A stretch of 64,000 nt of DNA from Piezodorus guildinii (lineage: Eukaryota; Arthropoda; Insecta; Hemiptera; Pentatomidae), in NCBI GenBank assembly GCA_023052935.1, contig CM041292.1, positions 116,370,936 through 116,434,935 of the forward strand. The letters run 5' to 3'. The notes beneath the pieces were generated by a model. The model searched no databases and was not told the origin of the DNA. It was given only the letters and a program-made list of their open reading frames with translations. The position numbers were made by a program, and so were the translations under genes. Shown in pieces: positions 1 through 11,540 of the stretch (within the stretch, counting starts at the first letter, position 1; each line of letters opens with the position of its first letter).

Positions 1-3000
1 TACTCTAATATTTTATTCTAATTCTATTCTAATATTTTACTAAACTAACATACCTGTAGATAATTAAAAACAATTTTTTTTTTTAAATATATATTATGTA
101 CAAACATGTTTACTAAAAGTAACCATAACTAATTATAATATTTTGAACAAACATTTGTATGGTTTCGTACATGTTTTTTTCTGTTAATTGAATGGTACCT
201 ACTTCTCTTATATGAAAAAGGGGAGGGTTTGGTTTCCCCAAAAACTTCGTAAAACTAAAAAAAAGTGTCCTAAGTAAATGTTGCTGGAAATAGGGCGTGG
301 AATCAATTTACGACGTCAAAACATATTGTTCCAATTAAAAAAAAAAAAAAAAATACAAAAAATAATGTCTTCTGCGACACACTGTACATCAAAACTAAAA
401 TTTGAATACAGAAAATGATTCCTCGTTAAAAAATAATGGGGGTCTACATTTAACCTTTTTTTTCGTACGGCCAACAGTCTGGCCATAATACGAGAGTCTA
501 CAATGTCCAATAATTTGGTGTTCCGCCCCACTGTGCGGCGTATAACCACATAAAACGAAAAACATCATAAGAAATATAGATGATTTACAGCGGTCATTAG
601 CAGAAAAAAAATTAAATATTTACTTCCTAAATTCACGCAATCTAGGTTTCAATCAAAATTACACCATAATACCATCAGAAAGACATTAAGCCAAATCGTG
701 CATATGACTTTCTAAGTCAGACTTCAAGAAGTATGAAATTAAATTGGTGAAGCTTTTATTATGTTGAAAAACGTATTGTTTTTTACATTGACGCATTCTC
801 TCCTGGCCTTGGTGAATAAATCAGTGATGGATTACTCTCATAAGAGATATTTTTATTCATATGAAACAATCGCCTAATTTTTTAAGTTACGATAATGCAT
901 ATAATTTTAGTATATTTATTTTTCGATTTTTCACAATTTTGATAAATAATTTCTAACAAAAAATAATTTATTTTTATCCTTAAGATAAAAAACAAAAAAA
1001 CATATTGATAAATAAAACATAACTTTTAGCTCAAAATTTGTATCCTCCTTGTAAGGGAATTTATTGAAACCTTATTTATATTTTTAAGAGAAATTGATTC
1101 AAATAATAAAAATTATTCAGAATAAAAAATCCTTTAATAAAAAGACAAAATACAGTATTCGACAATGTAAAGGGTACATTTCTATGTTAAAGCAAATGTT
1201 AAAACTATGTTACATTCGTGAAATACAATCATCATTAAATAAATTAATTTATATTATATATATATATATTAATTATCATAGAATGACAAAAAAATACACA
1301 CATGAATATACTTTAGTCATTCTATAATAAAATTACCTAGGCTGTTGTGACCTTGACTTAACAAGACCGACAATAATTATTACGTAAGGATTCCAAAAAT
1401 GGTGTCACCGTTTTTCCCATGTCCATAAAGAAAAGATTTTGTCAGAGGCATGTGAATAAGAATAAAAGGAATTTCAAATCACGAATAATTATTATTTAAA
1501 TGTTTCTCCACACCAGCCTTGACGATGCCTGGGTTTTTACGGATATCTGAAGAGAATATGTCATCAAGAAGAACTTAAAGAGATACTTGATGATTATGAA
1601 AATAATACCTTTTTTACAATAAACATCAAACTATAGTAGACATTGCTTTTCAATCACGCCAATCCTACACAAGCCAAGGTAAAGGTTTATTATTTAATTA
1701 TCTAAAATGTTCATCAAAAGTAACCAAAATACAGCTAGAATTTTTTTTATTTATTTACTTCATTGAAACATTTTACTTATCTCCGATTTTTAAAATATTA
1801 TCACGTCATTTAAGAAGTTATTAATACTAATAAAACTCTTCTGAAAAAGATGATTGAAAATAAAATAAAAGCCTTTGGCCTAACAACAGTTGGTGCTGTT
1901 TAAATGTGGCAAAAGATACATGCAAACATGAGAAAGACCAATCGCTTGAGTATATTTGTATTATGTATACACACCACAATGATATTTCAAGGCCATACAA
2001 AAATCTTTAATATGAAAGGATCCAAATTGCTATCTAAATTTTGTATCCAAACGTATTCTAGTAACTTTCAAAGTTCAATAAAAAATAAATCTCAAAGACC
2101 AGTCAACAAGGCTTTGGCTGAATCTATGCAGCTCATGGAATGGTTAGTAAAATCATAAAACAGAATTATAATAAAATAAAACTGGGTTAAAACAGCAATA
2201 ACATTTCAACCGAAAGTTCCAATACAACACGCCAACTCATTATTCCAAGTTGTGACGAGAATGGAGCAAGAAACCTAAAACCAAACAAGGATGGAAATTG
2301 AATTGCAACAGTAACCTTCTTCGCATTCTTGTTAATTTAGAGAGGATGAGTTAGATATTATAGGAGCTATGGATTTGCAACGGGTTTCCAAGGCTCACAA
2401 GATACATACCTCTTCGGGGCACCTTTAGTAACAGTGGCCTTGGTGAATAGACCACAAAATCTTCTGAAATTTAAAAAAATATATTCTTTTTAGAACCAAA
2501 ATCATATGGAATTATCACTTCAATAGAGAAGAGATATTCATAAGTTTACAGGATTATAACAATTTCCTATTGAGTTGAATCACTTATTTCATTAGATATT
2601 AACTTTTAAAAATCTAGTGTTTTTAAACGGTATATTAGACGTCTATATTACTTTCATAATTCGAGAATATTTTTTCGATGTCTTGATTAGAGAAAATTTA
2701 ATTTTCCCATCTAAAGAAAAGCCTAATTGTAATGTATTTTACTTATAAATCTTCATGAAGTAATGCCCTAAAAATATAAAAAACTTATCAAGATCTGTCG
2801 CAAGACTTGGGAGTTATGGTAAAACAAGAATCGCAACATCATTTTATAAATATAGAAATATCTATAAATAAATTACTATCGTACATTGTAAATGTTTTGA
2901 AGCAGCATAGATAAAAATAGGAGCATAGTAAGAAGACACTACGGCTGGCGATGGATACAATTTCTTAAAATCAATGAAACACAAAGTTACAAGAATTTAG

Positions 3001-3589
3001 AACAATAATGAATTTGATTGGAAACAAGATAAGATAAAAATGTAATAAAGAAACAAGATATAATAAAAATGTAATTTAGCATCTTCGTTATTTTTAATGT
3101 GTTTTATCAAATGAAATGTATTTAAAATGGTGATTTAAGAAAAAAATGTACGAAATACTTGATCTTGATCCTCCTTTTATCCAACTGATTAATATGAGCT
3201 GCATTTTCAAAAACGGAAATAGATCATGAGAGTAAATAAAGTCGCAGGTTTTAGCAGCCAGAAAGAAGTGATCAGCAAGACTAGACAACACAACATTCGA
3301 AAAATGATGATGTTGCAGGCTGGTGATATATCCAACGGAAGGAGGCCGAGAAGCGTGTAACTCTGGTCACCTGCTTCATACGTGAGATCCGGTCTAAGGA
3401 TGACGTCACATTTCCGCCATGAAAACCGTTATAGTATAAATTCATTCTAAATTATAATAACCCTACCATATAAAGGAGTGAATGTGTAAGGTAACATCAG
3501 GTAGAGTGGATTTCTACTAAACGTTTTCCCCTAGTTTTCTTAATTCAATAATATGTGGGAAGCTCTACAGTTCCTCTGCTCGACTAGGC
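1..3589. other. AT-rich intergenic sequence without a supported gene
   Basis: Only short open frames of 60-85 codons occur here. None shows a recognisable motif, a splice context or a composition different from the surrounding AT-rich sequence. Homopolymer A/T runs are frequent. The only structure I can point to is the dispersed repeat near 2,630-2,860, listed separately. Old, unrecognisable transposon sequence is the likeliest content. Confidence 0.5.
2630..2860 (+). repeat. Degenerate dispersed repeat, related copy at 23,285-23,510
   Basis: This stretch shares a colinear series of blocks with 23,285-23,510: ATATTA-ACGTCTATATT, then GAAAATTTAATTTTC, then ATCTAAAGAAAA, then AATGTATTTTAC-TATAAA. 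A following block with ACAAGAATCG and CATTTTA-AATATAGA also recurs at 24,575-24,605. The order is conserved but spacing and bases have drifted. It is an old interspersed repeat of unknown class; no coding capacity or terminal repeat is visible. Confidence 0.45.
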
Positions 3590-4585
3590 CAGTGGTCGGC
3601 CAAGTGCGGCTCTTGGGCTCATTAAGTGCGGCTCTCACACAAGTATCCACAGAAGGCGCAATAGTATTTTCATTTAAAAAAGAAAAAAAAAAAAAAAAAA
3701 CACTGGGTAAGAAAAAATTTCATTTTATTTTGATAAATTGAAATTCTATAAATCGAGAACATGAATAATTTTTTGTTTAAGTTGAAAGATAAATAGGTAA
3801 TTCAAATTTTATATTGGTGTAAAAATATGTAACGAATATCAAGTTTAATTTTATTAGTTTTCGTATACGTAAGAACAAACCATGTACAAGCTACGGCTGA
3901 AATAGTTCCTATGTTTTCGGCGTACTCCAGTATTATACACAGTTTTAAAACAATCATTTTAAATACAAGGGCAGCATTTCTCAGCAGGTTTCAGGAATTT
4001 AAAAACAGCGGAGCAACTTTAGCATTTGTCAAAAATCCTCTTAATGCTAGGATTACCGAGTTGAAATACAATTGCTGGATATAAAAAAGGAGATATGGCC
4101 CTCTAAATTCGAACGTCTTTGTGTTGAATTTGGAAATATTGGAGAAGAAAAAATGTGATCTTAGTTCACAACACAAGTGGTCTGCTTTGACTGAAGACAT
4201 GATCATTTTCAACGCTTGGAAGAGAATTCCTGACTCTTACGAAGTTCGCGTTTGCTGTTCTTACCCTGTTCTTATCCTTTTCTACATATATATGCGAACT
4301 ATCTTTTTCAAGCACGAACATTATCAATAGTAAACTGAGAAGTCCTCTTATTGATGAGAACTTGGAATCATGCCTAAAATTAAAAGCAACAACATACAAA
4401 CATGACTTACTCCAACTTTCCAAGGATAGGACTATTTATTAGGTATGAAATTTAGTTTTATTTAGTGTACTACTTGTTTAGTGTAATACAAGTTAACTAA
4501 ACAAATTGATTTGGCTCCCAATTTTTAAAAACTTTTTTTGTAATGTTCATATTTGGCTCTTTGGCTTAAAGTTTGGCTATCATTG
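3590..4585 (+). mobile_element. hAT-superfamily DNA transposon relic
   Basis: The left end begins CAGTGGTCGGCCAAGTGCGG and the right end finishes TTGGCTATCATTG, an imperfect inverted version of the left end. CAGTGGTCGGC-type ends are typical of ZBED/Charlie-like hAT elements. The interior codes for a decayed C-terminal transposase segment (separate entry). The two 8-bp flanks do not match well, so the target-site duplication has decayed or the ends are off by a few bases. At about 1 kb it is much shorter than an autonomous hAT element, so it is internally deleted. Confidence 0.65.
3985..4440 (+). pseudogene. hAT transposase C-terminal fragment (ZBED/GTF2IRD2-like)
   Basis: The best-preserved part, about 4,320-4,440, translates to a peptide containing SKLRSPLIDENLESCLKLK followed by ATTYKHDLLQLSK. 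This matches the conserved C-terminal dimerisation end of hAT transposases related to GTF2IRD2/ZBED/SCAND3 proteins, where a LRSRLTDENL-SCL block is diagnostic. Upstream sequence reads in other frames, so several frameshifts have occurred. No start codon, zinc finger or catalytic region is left. Not functional. Confidence 0.6.
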
Positions 4586-5654
4586 GAATCAAGACGTGAT
4601 TTTTTTCCCAATATTTTATTAGTTTGGAAATTGTGTGAAATGACTACGTCTGCGTTATCTTAAAGGTGCATCCACTTCCTGCGTGCAGAGCTGAATATTT
4701 CCAGCTGTAAGTCATAACTATGTGATACACTTTATGTTTTTTAACTGATCATCGTATGTTCAAAACAATAATTGTATTATATATGAAGAATAAGTGAATG
4801 TTTATAAAAAGAAGAGATTGTTCCAAAATTACCTTATTAATTTATAATTCTATACCATTTTCGGGAATATTTTTCCTTCTTTCCTAAATAACTTACATAG
4901 GTATCAACAGAGATTAATGAACAAAAGTATGAAGTCTGTAAATGATTTATAAACCTAAAAAGTTACGTGTTAACCAGGGAGAAATATTGGAATGTACATG
5001 GGGTTATGCACAGCTAAGTTAAAAAACAAGAATCACAGATTTTAAGATAAGATGATTAAGTAGTATGAGGTATAATTGGAATAGGGTGTTAAACATCGAA
5101 AAAAAGGGAGACAAATTTAAAAGAATGTTATTAAAAATTAGTTATTTAGTATGAAAGAGAAACGGGGACAATGTCAAGGCCATTGGCCAGTGACTTTCTA
5201 GCGTAGTCTTGAACTTCCAACGACATTAAATATACACTTAATACTATGTCAGGTTTATTCTGACATTACTCTATGTCAAAGCCAACAATATTTTTAAAAA
5301 ATGCAACCTGACTGAGTTGGAGCCACTTGGGCTGATTTATACAAGATAACGGAAAGAAACTTCCTTTCCTTAAGAAGGTTTTAAACAATATAACTCAGCC
5401 CATCCGCCAACTTTAAAAGAAACTGCGAAAAATTGAAAATCAAATCGAGGGTCCACTTTTCACAGTATAACCTCGTAATTAATATAAACTGTTTTCGCAG
5501 TCTTCAGACCATATAGAGGTAATATATTATTTGTAATAATACAAAAGAAATCGATGTTGTAGGTCTTGTAGGGAATCGGTTAGTATTTAATAGCCCACAA
5601 TGATATTAGGGTTATGTAATATGACAAACTAAGCTATATATTAAATTAATTAAT
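4586..5654. other. AT-rich intergenic sequence, nothing recognised
   Basis: No open frame with a recognisable motif, no tRNA-like boxes and no clear terminal repeats were found on either strand. Confidence 0.5.
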
Positions 5655-5905
5655 GAATCCGGCATCCGAAATCGTGCAGAGGTGATTTAGGTTAGAATCA
5701 CGCTCAGCCGTCTGATTTAAACACCTTGTAAGTGTACCCACTGTACGGAGGCTGCTTGTGCCGCTAGGTTTTCCAGTCTAATGGTCAATGAGGGGGTGTT
5801 TAACTTTATAAATAATTATCTCCCGTAGCCGGATTCGAACACGTGCTAGTAATATGTCTTATGGAGGTATTAGGTTTGACCAATAAAGCTATCATCTAGG
5901 TTTCG
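5655..5905 (-). repeat. tRNA-derived SINE relic (minus strand)
   Basis: On the minus strand an A-box-like TAGCTTTATTGG (about 5,880-5,891) is followed roughly 40 bases later by a good B box, GTTCGAATCC (5,831-5,840). This is the spacing of an internal RNA polymerase III promoter in a tRNA-derived SINE. The acceptor-stem halves do not pair as in a genuine tRNA, so a tRNA gene is unlikely. The family differs from the common SINE at 8,527-8,820. Ends are uncertain. Confidence 0.45.
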
Positions 5906-6456
5906 TTGATTTTTATGGCAATGGCCATACACTAGTGAAGAAGGACATCGTGGAATCAGGTTCCAAATTATCTGCAAATTAAGAGAAAGACTGTTTCTAA
6001 AAAGATACTTCTGTCAATTATCGATAATGCAATCATGAGAGTGCATTAATATTTTTTAAGAAGATATTACAAGGGTGAACGGAAATAGAAAGAAATAATA
6101 TGATATATAATAACAGTCCATTATAATAATACATGTCAATAAAAATAAATAAGTATATATTAAAAATAAATATATGTATATATTAAAGAATTCAGGCATT
6201 TTATGATAATAGATAAAATACAAATAAACATTGTAAAATGGGTTTAACTTGGAGCTATATTGAAATTTATAGTTACCAATGTGGAAAATAATTTCTTAAT
6301 ACCAAAGCAAAGGAAACAATTCTTACCTGAAACAAAATAAAAATGAATTAAATTTTATTTAATTGAATGAAAAACGGAATTTATTGTTATTAAATTTTCA
6401 AGTATTAAGGAGTAGTAAACTAAAGAACTGAATTGTGTAAGGATAATAGTCATTTT
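5906..6456. other. AT-rich spacer, nothing recognised
   Basis: No gene or repeat boundary could be supported in this stretch. Confidence 0.4.
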
Positions 6457-7342
6457 ACTTTCACTTACTATATATAGTAAGGGGAAGTATTGCGATCGTG
6501 AAAATTTTCGAATTCCAGTTTTCAACAGAAATACACGTTTTAGGGTCCCCTGAGTCCAAATAACCAAGTCCCGCAAAAAGGTCTGTGTGTGTGTGGTAAC
6601 TCCCGGGTGGAAACGGTAAGTCCTATGAAACTGAAATTTCATATTTAAGACAACTATACGCCCGAGACGTGACAAAACTTTTTTCATCAAAATGAGCTTA
6701 CCAGAAGAGGCACTTTATACCATGCATTTTGCACCTTTTCTCGAAAACGGTTCCGACGATTTTGATTAAAATCCCTATATCGATCTAAAATTTAATGGGC
6801 TTTAATATCATGTAGGTTTTATTCTGATTAAAATGGTCTGACAGGGCTTAAATGCCGATATTTTAAATTTTCTTCCTCTAAAGTACCTTTAATTTTGTAG
6901 ATTCAATAAAAATAACTATATTATCTTGTCAACGCTGATGAAAAACAGGTAAATATATAAATTGAATAAATTCGACACCCAACTGAAGGAGAAAAAAGAA
7001 AAAATATTTGTTTAATGCAATTTTTCGTTTTTGAACATAAGAGCAGTAATGTACATGTATGATATACCGTTAGAAAGTTAATGATTTTAGAAAAAATATC
7101 ATCTCATACACAAGCTTTTAAAGTTAATAGAGAGTGATGAAATGAACATAAAACTAACTGATTATTTTAGATAATAATATAATAGATTTTTTAATAAAAC
7201 GCATGTTTCTATAGAAATTCAATTTAATTAATTCCTTAATAGTTTCATGTATTTTTATCTCTAACTGTTTTTGAAAATTCTTTCATTGATTTTAAAAATG
7301 GAGGTAAGTGAAAGCCGTGTGTTGCCCGCACCAGATTTTTTA
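6457..7342 (-). mobile_element. CTTTCACTTAC-family element, long copy
   Basis: This is the most complete copy of the family. It opens with CTTTCACTTAC at 6,458 and closes with the inverted GTAAGTGAAAG at 7,304-7,314, followed by a shared terminal block CGTGTGTTGCCCGCACC up to about 7,342. Just inside the first end is a palindrome, CTTACTATATATAGTAAG. A short TG microsatellite lies near 6,585. There is no coding capacity, so it is non-autonomous. Subterminal inverted repeats, an end-proximal hairpin and an internal microsatellite suggest a Helentron-associated (HINE) or MITE element; this class call is inference. The neighbouring copy is head-to-tail with it. Confidence 0.7.
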
Positions 7343-7555
7343 CTTTCACTTACCTATATATGAAATATATAGTAATAGAAAGTATTGCGTTCGTGAAAAT
7401 TTTCAAATTAAAGTTTTCAACGGAAATATACGTTTCAGGGTTCCCTGAGTCCAAAACACCAAGTACCGCAAAAAGGTGTGTGTGTTGTAACTCCCGCGCG
7501 TGAACAAAAAGTCCTATGAAACTGAAATTTCATATTTAAGACAACATACGCCCGA

Positions 7556-7591
<36 letters not shown>

Positions 7592-8072
7592 ATTGAAATA
7601 GTCTGACAGGCTTAAATGCTACCCATGTATGGCTCACGTAGCCGATCTGGAAATAAAGAAATAAAGAAAAAAAAAAAAAAAAAAAAAAAAGGCTTAAATG
7701 CCGATATTTCTTCCTCTAAAGTACCTTTAATTTTGTAGATTCTATAAAAATAGCCATATATCTAGTTACCACTGATGAAAGTGGTCCAACTAAAGGAGAA
7801 AACTAAAAAAAAAAATTTTTTTATGCAAAATTTAGTTTTTAAATATAACAACAGTAATATACATGTATGATATACCGTTGGAAAGCTAATGATTTTAGAA
7901 ACAAATATTATCTTATACATAAGCCAGTAAAAGTTAATAAATAGTGATAAAAAAGCATATAAAACTAAATGATTATTTTAGATAATAATATAATAGATTT
8001 TTTAATATTCTTTAATCGATTTTTAAAATGGAGGTAAGTGAAAGTCGTGTGTTGCCTGCACCAGATTTTTTA
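7343..8072 (-). mobile_element. CTTTCACTTAC-family element, second tandem copy
   Basis: It starts at 7,344 immediately after the terminal block of the preceding copy and ends at 8,044 plus the terminal block CGTGTGTTGCCTGCACC. The body matches the preceding copy through most of its length, with internal deletions and a poly(A)-tailed insertion at about 7,605-7,690 (separate entry). Direct head-to-tail junctions are common for rolling-circle elements, but unequal exchange could also produce them. Confidence 0.65.
7605..7701 (+). mobile_element. Poly(A)-tailed short retroinsert with 11-bp target duplication
   Basis: The sequence GGCTTAAATGC occurs on both sides of an insert made of a 47-bp unique segment (containing TGGCTCACGTAGCCGATCTG) and a run of about 23 A. 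In the tandem sister copy these flanks are contiguous, so the insertion is directly visible. Poly(A) plus a target-site duplication indicate LINE-type target-primed reverse transcription of a very short template, either the 3' end of a LINE or SINE or a truncated RNA. The source family is not identified elsewhere in the window. Confidence 0.7.
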
Positions 8073-8511
8073 TTTCTTTATGTTTATTAACAAATATACA
8101 ATTATAGTTGCATAACTAAGAAAATAATAATAATAATATAATATAATAATAAATAAGTGTGAAATAAAATATTGCTCATATTCGCGAAGATAGAAATGCA
8201 ACAAATATCTATGGACAAGAATATGTCAAATTTTTCTATTCAAATAAAATTGGGAAATATTTCGCTCCTCCAAACAAGCGGGAGTATAAAACTTTTACTA
8301 GAAGAAAGATACAATGTTTTAAAATTTGACTTAAAGAAAAACTCGACATTTTTACAGTACACAATTGACGAAATGGAATAAGTATATCAATGAAATCATA
8401 TATAACTAATAATATAATTAAGACTCAATTAAGATCCGACACAATATAGATTTCATGACAAGAAATAGTATATCACACGAAACAGTTTCTTTATATTAAT
8501 ACTTTTTCGGG
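8073..8511. other. AT-rich spacer
   Basis: A 69-codon open frame at 8,172-8,381 has no recognisable domain and is most likely chance. A TAATAA-rich simple repeat lies near 8,125-8,155. Confidence 0.4.
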
Positions 8512-8526
8512 AAGCTCCATTTTATG

Positions 8527-8820
8527 GAGCTTTTGGGATCACTTGTAGCTGGGTGGCTAGCGTAACAGCCTCCCATGCTAAAGGTCATGGGTTCAAACCC
8601 GCAGGTGGTCCTAGGATTTTTTAATGGGATTAAAAAATCCTTAGTTACGCCGTCCTTCGGAGGGGACGTTAAAAGGTGGTCCCGAGCCTGTGCGATGTCA
8701 GGTACTCGTTAAAGATCCCTATCCTAATAAAGCCTGGATAGGCAAAATTTAGGACTTCCACTGTAGCATTGTCCGATTAGCCATAGTAGCATAAAGTGAC
8801 GTTAAATAAATAATAATAAA
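8527..8820 (+). mobile_element. tRNA-derived SINE, full-length copy with 15-bp target duplication
   Basis: The 15-bp sequence AAGCTCCATTTTATG flanks the element exactly at 8,512-8,526 and 8,821-8,835. The head carries an A box, TAGCTGGGTGG (8,546-8,556), and a B box, GGGTTCAAACC (about 8,589-8,599), at tRNA spacing. The body includes CCTTCGGAGGGGACGTTAAA and GGTACTCGTTAAAGATCCC. The tail is a TAAATAAATAATAATAA run, not pure poly(A). The element is transcribed by Pol III in known SINEs and mobilised by a partner LINE. At least six further copies lie in the window, most of them more degenerate. Confidence 0.88.
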
Positions 8821-9084
8821 AAGCTCCATTTTATGTTATGTTACTGTTACAGTGAGCCAATTGATAACAAATGGACAGATAGCAGTAAGCTGTATAATGA
8901 AAAAAGTGTATAGAATAAAGGTCTTGAAAATGAGAACGAAGCTCCGAAATGTTTAAAAAAATGTATTTATATTGATGGAAGTTAGTGAATGCTAATGTGA
9001 ATATGAAAAAAAAAAAAAAATCAATTCTGATGTTCATCAAATAATTCTCGCTGAAATCATATCAACAACGATAGAGGAGTATTG

Positions 9085-9360
9085 CTTTGTTTGTTTATCA
9101 TTTAATCGCACGATCCAGCGCAGTGGGAGTCCTAAATTTTGCCTACCCAAGGTTAATCAGGATAAGAATCTTTAACGAGTAGCTGAGATCGCACAGGCTC
9201 GACATTGCACTACTTTTCCCCCACCCCCTCTAAAGAACGTCATAAATAGGGATTTTTTACTACCTTTAAAAATCTTAGGGCCGTTTGCTGGGTGTGAAAC
9301 CGTGTTTTAGGCAGACGCCTGTTATGCTAGCCACCACACCCAGATGGTGACCATCACATT
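9085..9360 (-). mobile_element. Copy of the 8,527 SINE family (minus strand)
   Basis: It reads in reverse with the same body blocks: the tail near 9,088, then GGGAGTCCTAAATTTTGCCT, CTTTAACGAGTA, and the tRNA-related head near 9,280-9,350. Flanks AGAGGAGTATTG (9,073-9,084) and AGAGAAGTATTG (9,361-9,372) differ at one base and are the target-site duplication. The interior contains a C-rich divergent patch around 9,215-9,230. Confidence 0.8.
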
Positions 9361-9372
9361 AGAGAAGTATTG

Positions 9373-10872
9373 TTAAAACATTACGACCTATGATTACTTA
9401 ATAAGTTAATTTAATTTTGGTCCAGTTGGTGGTTTAAGATTTTAGTCTAAAGAAGCATTTCTAAAAATTTTTGGCATTGCGTAATCTTGATATTAAAGCT
9501 TAATTATTTATCCTTAGCTACAGAAATAACCTATTACCGTGACATATGACTTCATCGGGTAAGTCTGATCTATCCACTGTCATAACAATAGTTCCCTTAT
9601 GTGTAAATAGTCAGTCAGCAGTCTGTTGTATTTAAACCCAAAAAGAAAAATATACATATAGCATTATGCAATACATAAAAAAAAAAAAAAAATGGATTGA
9701 TATCTCTTGAAGTTAGCTTACACTCCCTTGTGTATCTCCATATTTTGTAAATAATTGAAGTTCGAAGACCATCTACAGCAGGAAATTGTCTATTATGGTA
9801 ATCATGGAAATGGAAATAATCAGACCGATGGAACCCATCAAGGAAGTAAATTCAAATTGGCAAGGTCGATCAGGTTTTAATTTCCATGGGTTCATTAATG
9901 GGTCGTCCAACGATGCTAGTTTTGTTAGAATATTCTTCACTAACATTCAGTGTTGCCAACGTTTGGAAAAAAAAAATTGTATCATCATGACAGTTTTCTA
10001 ACATTATGGATTGCTTCGATCTTATCTTAATGTCATTATTTTTCTGTTTGACATTTTTTAATTTTTATATAACTTTCTTAGGGATTTTTTAATGTAATAG
10101 GGTTTTTACATTTTTGTTATACGAGTATATCTCAGATATCAATAAATTATTTTTTTCCCAGTATTATTTTGGCTAGTAAGACGCCATCCACATCCTATCT
10201 ATTAATTCCTTTAATGGCTAAATAACAAATGTATTACAAAATTAGGTTTATTTATGGTAAAGGTAAACGGATATAGTGTACATCAAAGCTTTTCGTACAT
10301 TTCGTAAACCGCAAAACTTATCATGGCTGAAGAACTAATTTTTATGATACCAAATGCAGGTTAAGTATGAAATAAGTCCTCCATATAACAGCTTCGATAA
10401 CCGGGACTATCTAATTTCTTTTTCTCCACCTTTAATATTTCTGCACTGCCTCTGAAGGTGCACGCTAGTCGAAATACACCACTAGGTGCAGTTATGGATG
10501 AGGAATAAGAAACCATCAGAGCAACTGAGTCGAGTTCAAAGAAACCCTTCCAAATGAAGGATCCTATATCTATAAAGAAATTTTCGCCAAATATATAGTA
10601 GAAGCTTCATGGGATAAAGACAAAAATGTAGATAAAAAAATAACCGATAGTCTTCTTGCACCATTTGGCACGGTATTTCCTATGGGCGAAGAAGAGAAAT
10701 GATGAATCATCTCATAAACAGTAATATTTCAATAAGAGAATTAGCATAAAAGAATTAATGCGTTGTATTACATAATTGTAATTGAAGAAATAAAAAATAA
10801 TAAGGTAATCTCACATGTCCTAGAAAAATGAACCTTCTAAAACATATTTACAAATTTGGAGAATTTTTATTT
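9373..10872. other. AT-rich intergenic sequence, nothing recognised
   Basis: The 71-codon frame at 9,786-10,001 lacks any motif or splice support. No repeat family shared with the rest of the window was recognised here. Confidence 0.4.
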
Positions 10873-10880
10873 TGAGACGT

Positions 10881-11532
10881 ACTAAATATGCTTTCCCTGC
10901 TAAATAAAGTCCGGGTATATTGGGTGCCTGGTCACTCAGGCATCTTAGGAAATGAGAGAGCTGATAGCCTCGCGAGGAGGGGTTCTGCTCAGCTACCCCC
11001 CACACCTGTACCTGTGTGCGGAATTAGTCTCAGCAAAGCCAAAGGTCTGATTAAGGCGGCTGCTGATAATAGATCCAGGCAATACTGGAGGGATACCGAT
11101 AAGCAGCATCACTCCAAGATGTTTCTGGATGGACCCTGCAAAGAGAGAAGTCATACTCTACTCTCTATGGACAGGACAACCCTAAGGAGGGTAACAGGAC
11201 TATACACTGGACACTGTCAACTTAATAAGCATCTCCACAATATGGGTTTGGTGGCCTCACCGAGTTGCAGATTCTGCAAGAAGGATGATGAAACTGCATT
11301 TCATTTGATATGCAGTTGCCCAGAGATTGCCAGGACACGGTTTTACCATTTTGGTGTCGACCGTATCCCTGATCCCAAGTTGCGTGAACTGATTAACCCC
11401 CACAGGTTAGTCAGATTCACCAAGGCGCTAGCCCTGTATTAACAGCAGATTGGACGGCGCACAATAAGCCTAAATTGGCTGCAGTGCATTGGATTAGCCG
11501 GCAAAAACAAAAAAAAAAAAAAAAAAAAATGG
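10881..11532 (+). mobile_element. 5'-truncated non-LTR retrotransposon with RNase H domain
   Basis: An open frame from 10,888 to 11,442 (184 codons) encodes the C-terminal RNase H region and tail of an I-group-type LINE polyprotein. It includes the motif VPGHSGILGNERAD, which holds the late conserved His and Asp of RNase H, and a C-terminal Cys-rich motif CRFCKKDDETAFHLICSC. It is followed by about 70 bases of 3' UTR and a poly(A) run at 11,508-11,529. TGAGACGT at 10,873-10,880 and 11,533-11,540 is the target-site duplication. The frame is uninterrupted, so the insertion is fairly young, but endonuclease and reverse transcriptase are missing. Confidence 0.8.
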
Positions 11533-11540
11533 TGAGACGT

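Noticed and set aside
316..549. 77-codon minus-strand open frame
   Set aside because: No recognisable motif; it ends in a poly-Phe run created by a poly(A/T) tract, so it is probably chance or old transposon sequence.
1904..2158. 84-codon plus-strand open frame
   Set aside because: No motif, no splice context and no composition shift from the flanks.
6355..6690. 111-codon minus-strand open frame
   Set aside because: It lies across the end of a repetitive non-coding element; related frames in sister copies (38,675-38,939, 13,488-13,697) have different lengths and stops.
8172..8381. 69-codon open frame
   Set aside because: AT-rich composition, no homology and no regulatory context.
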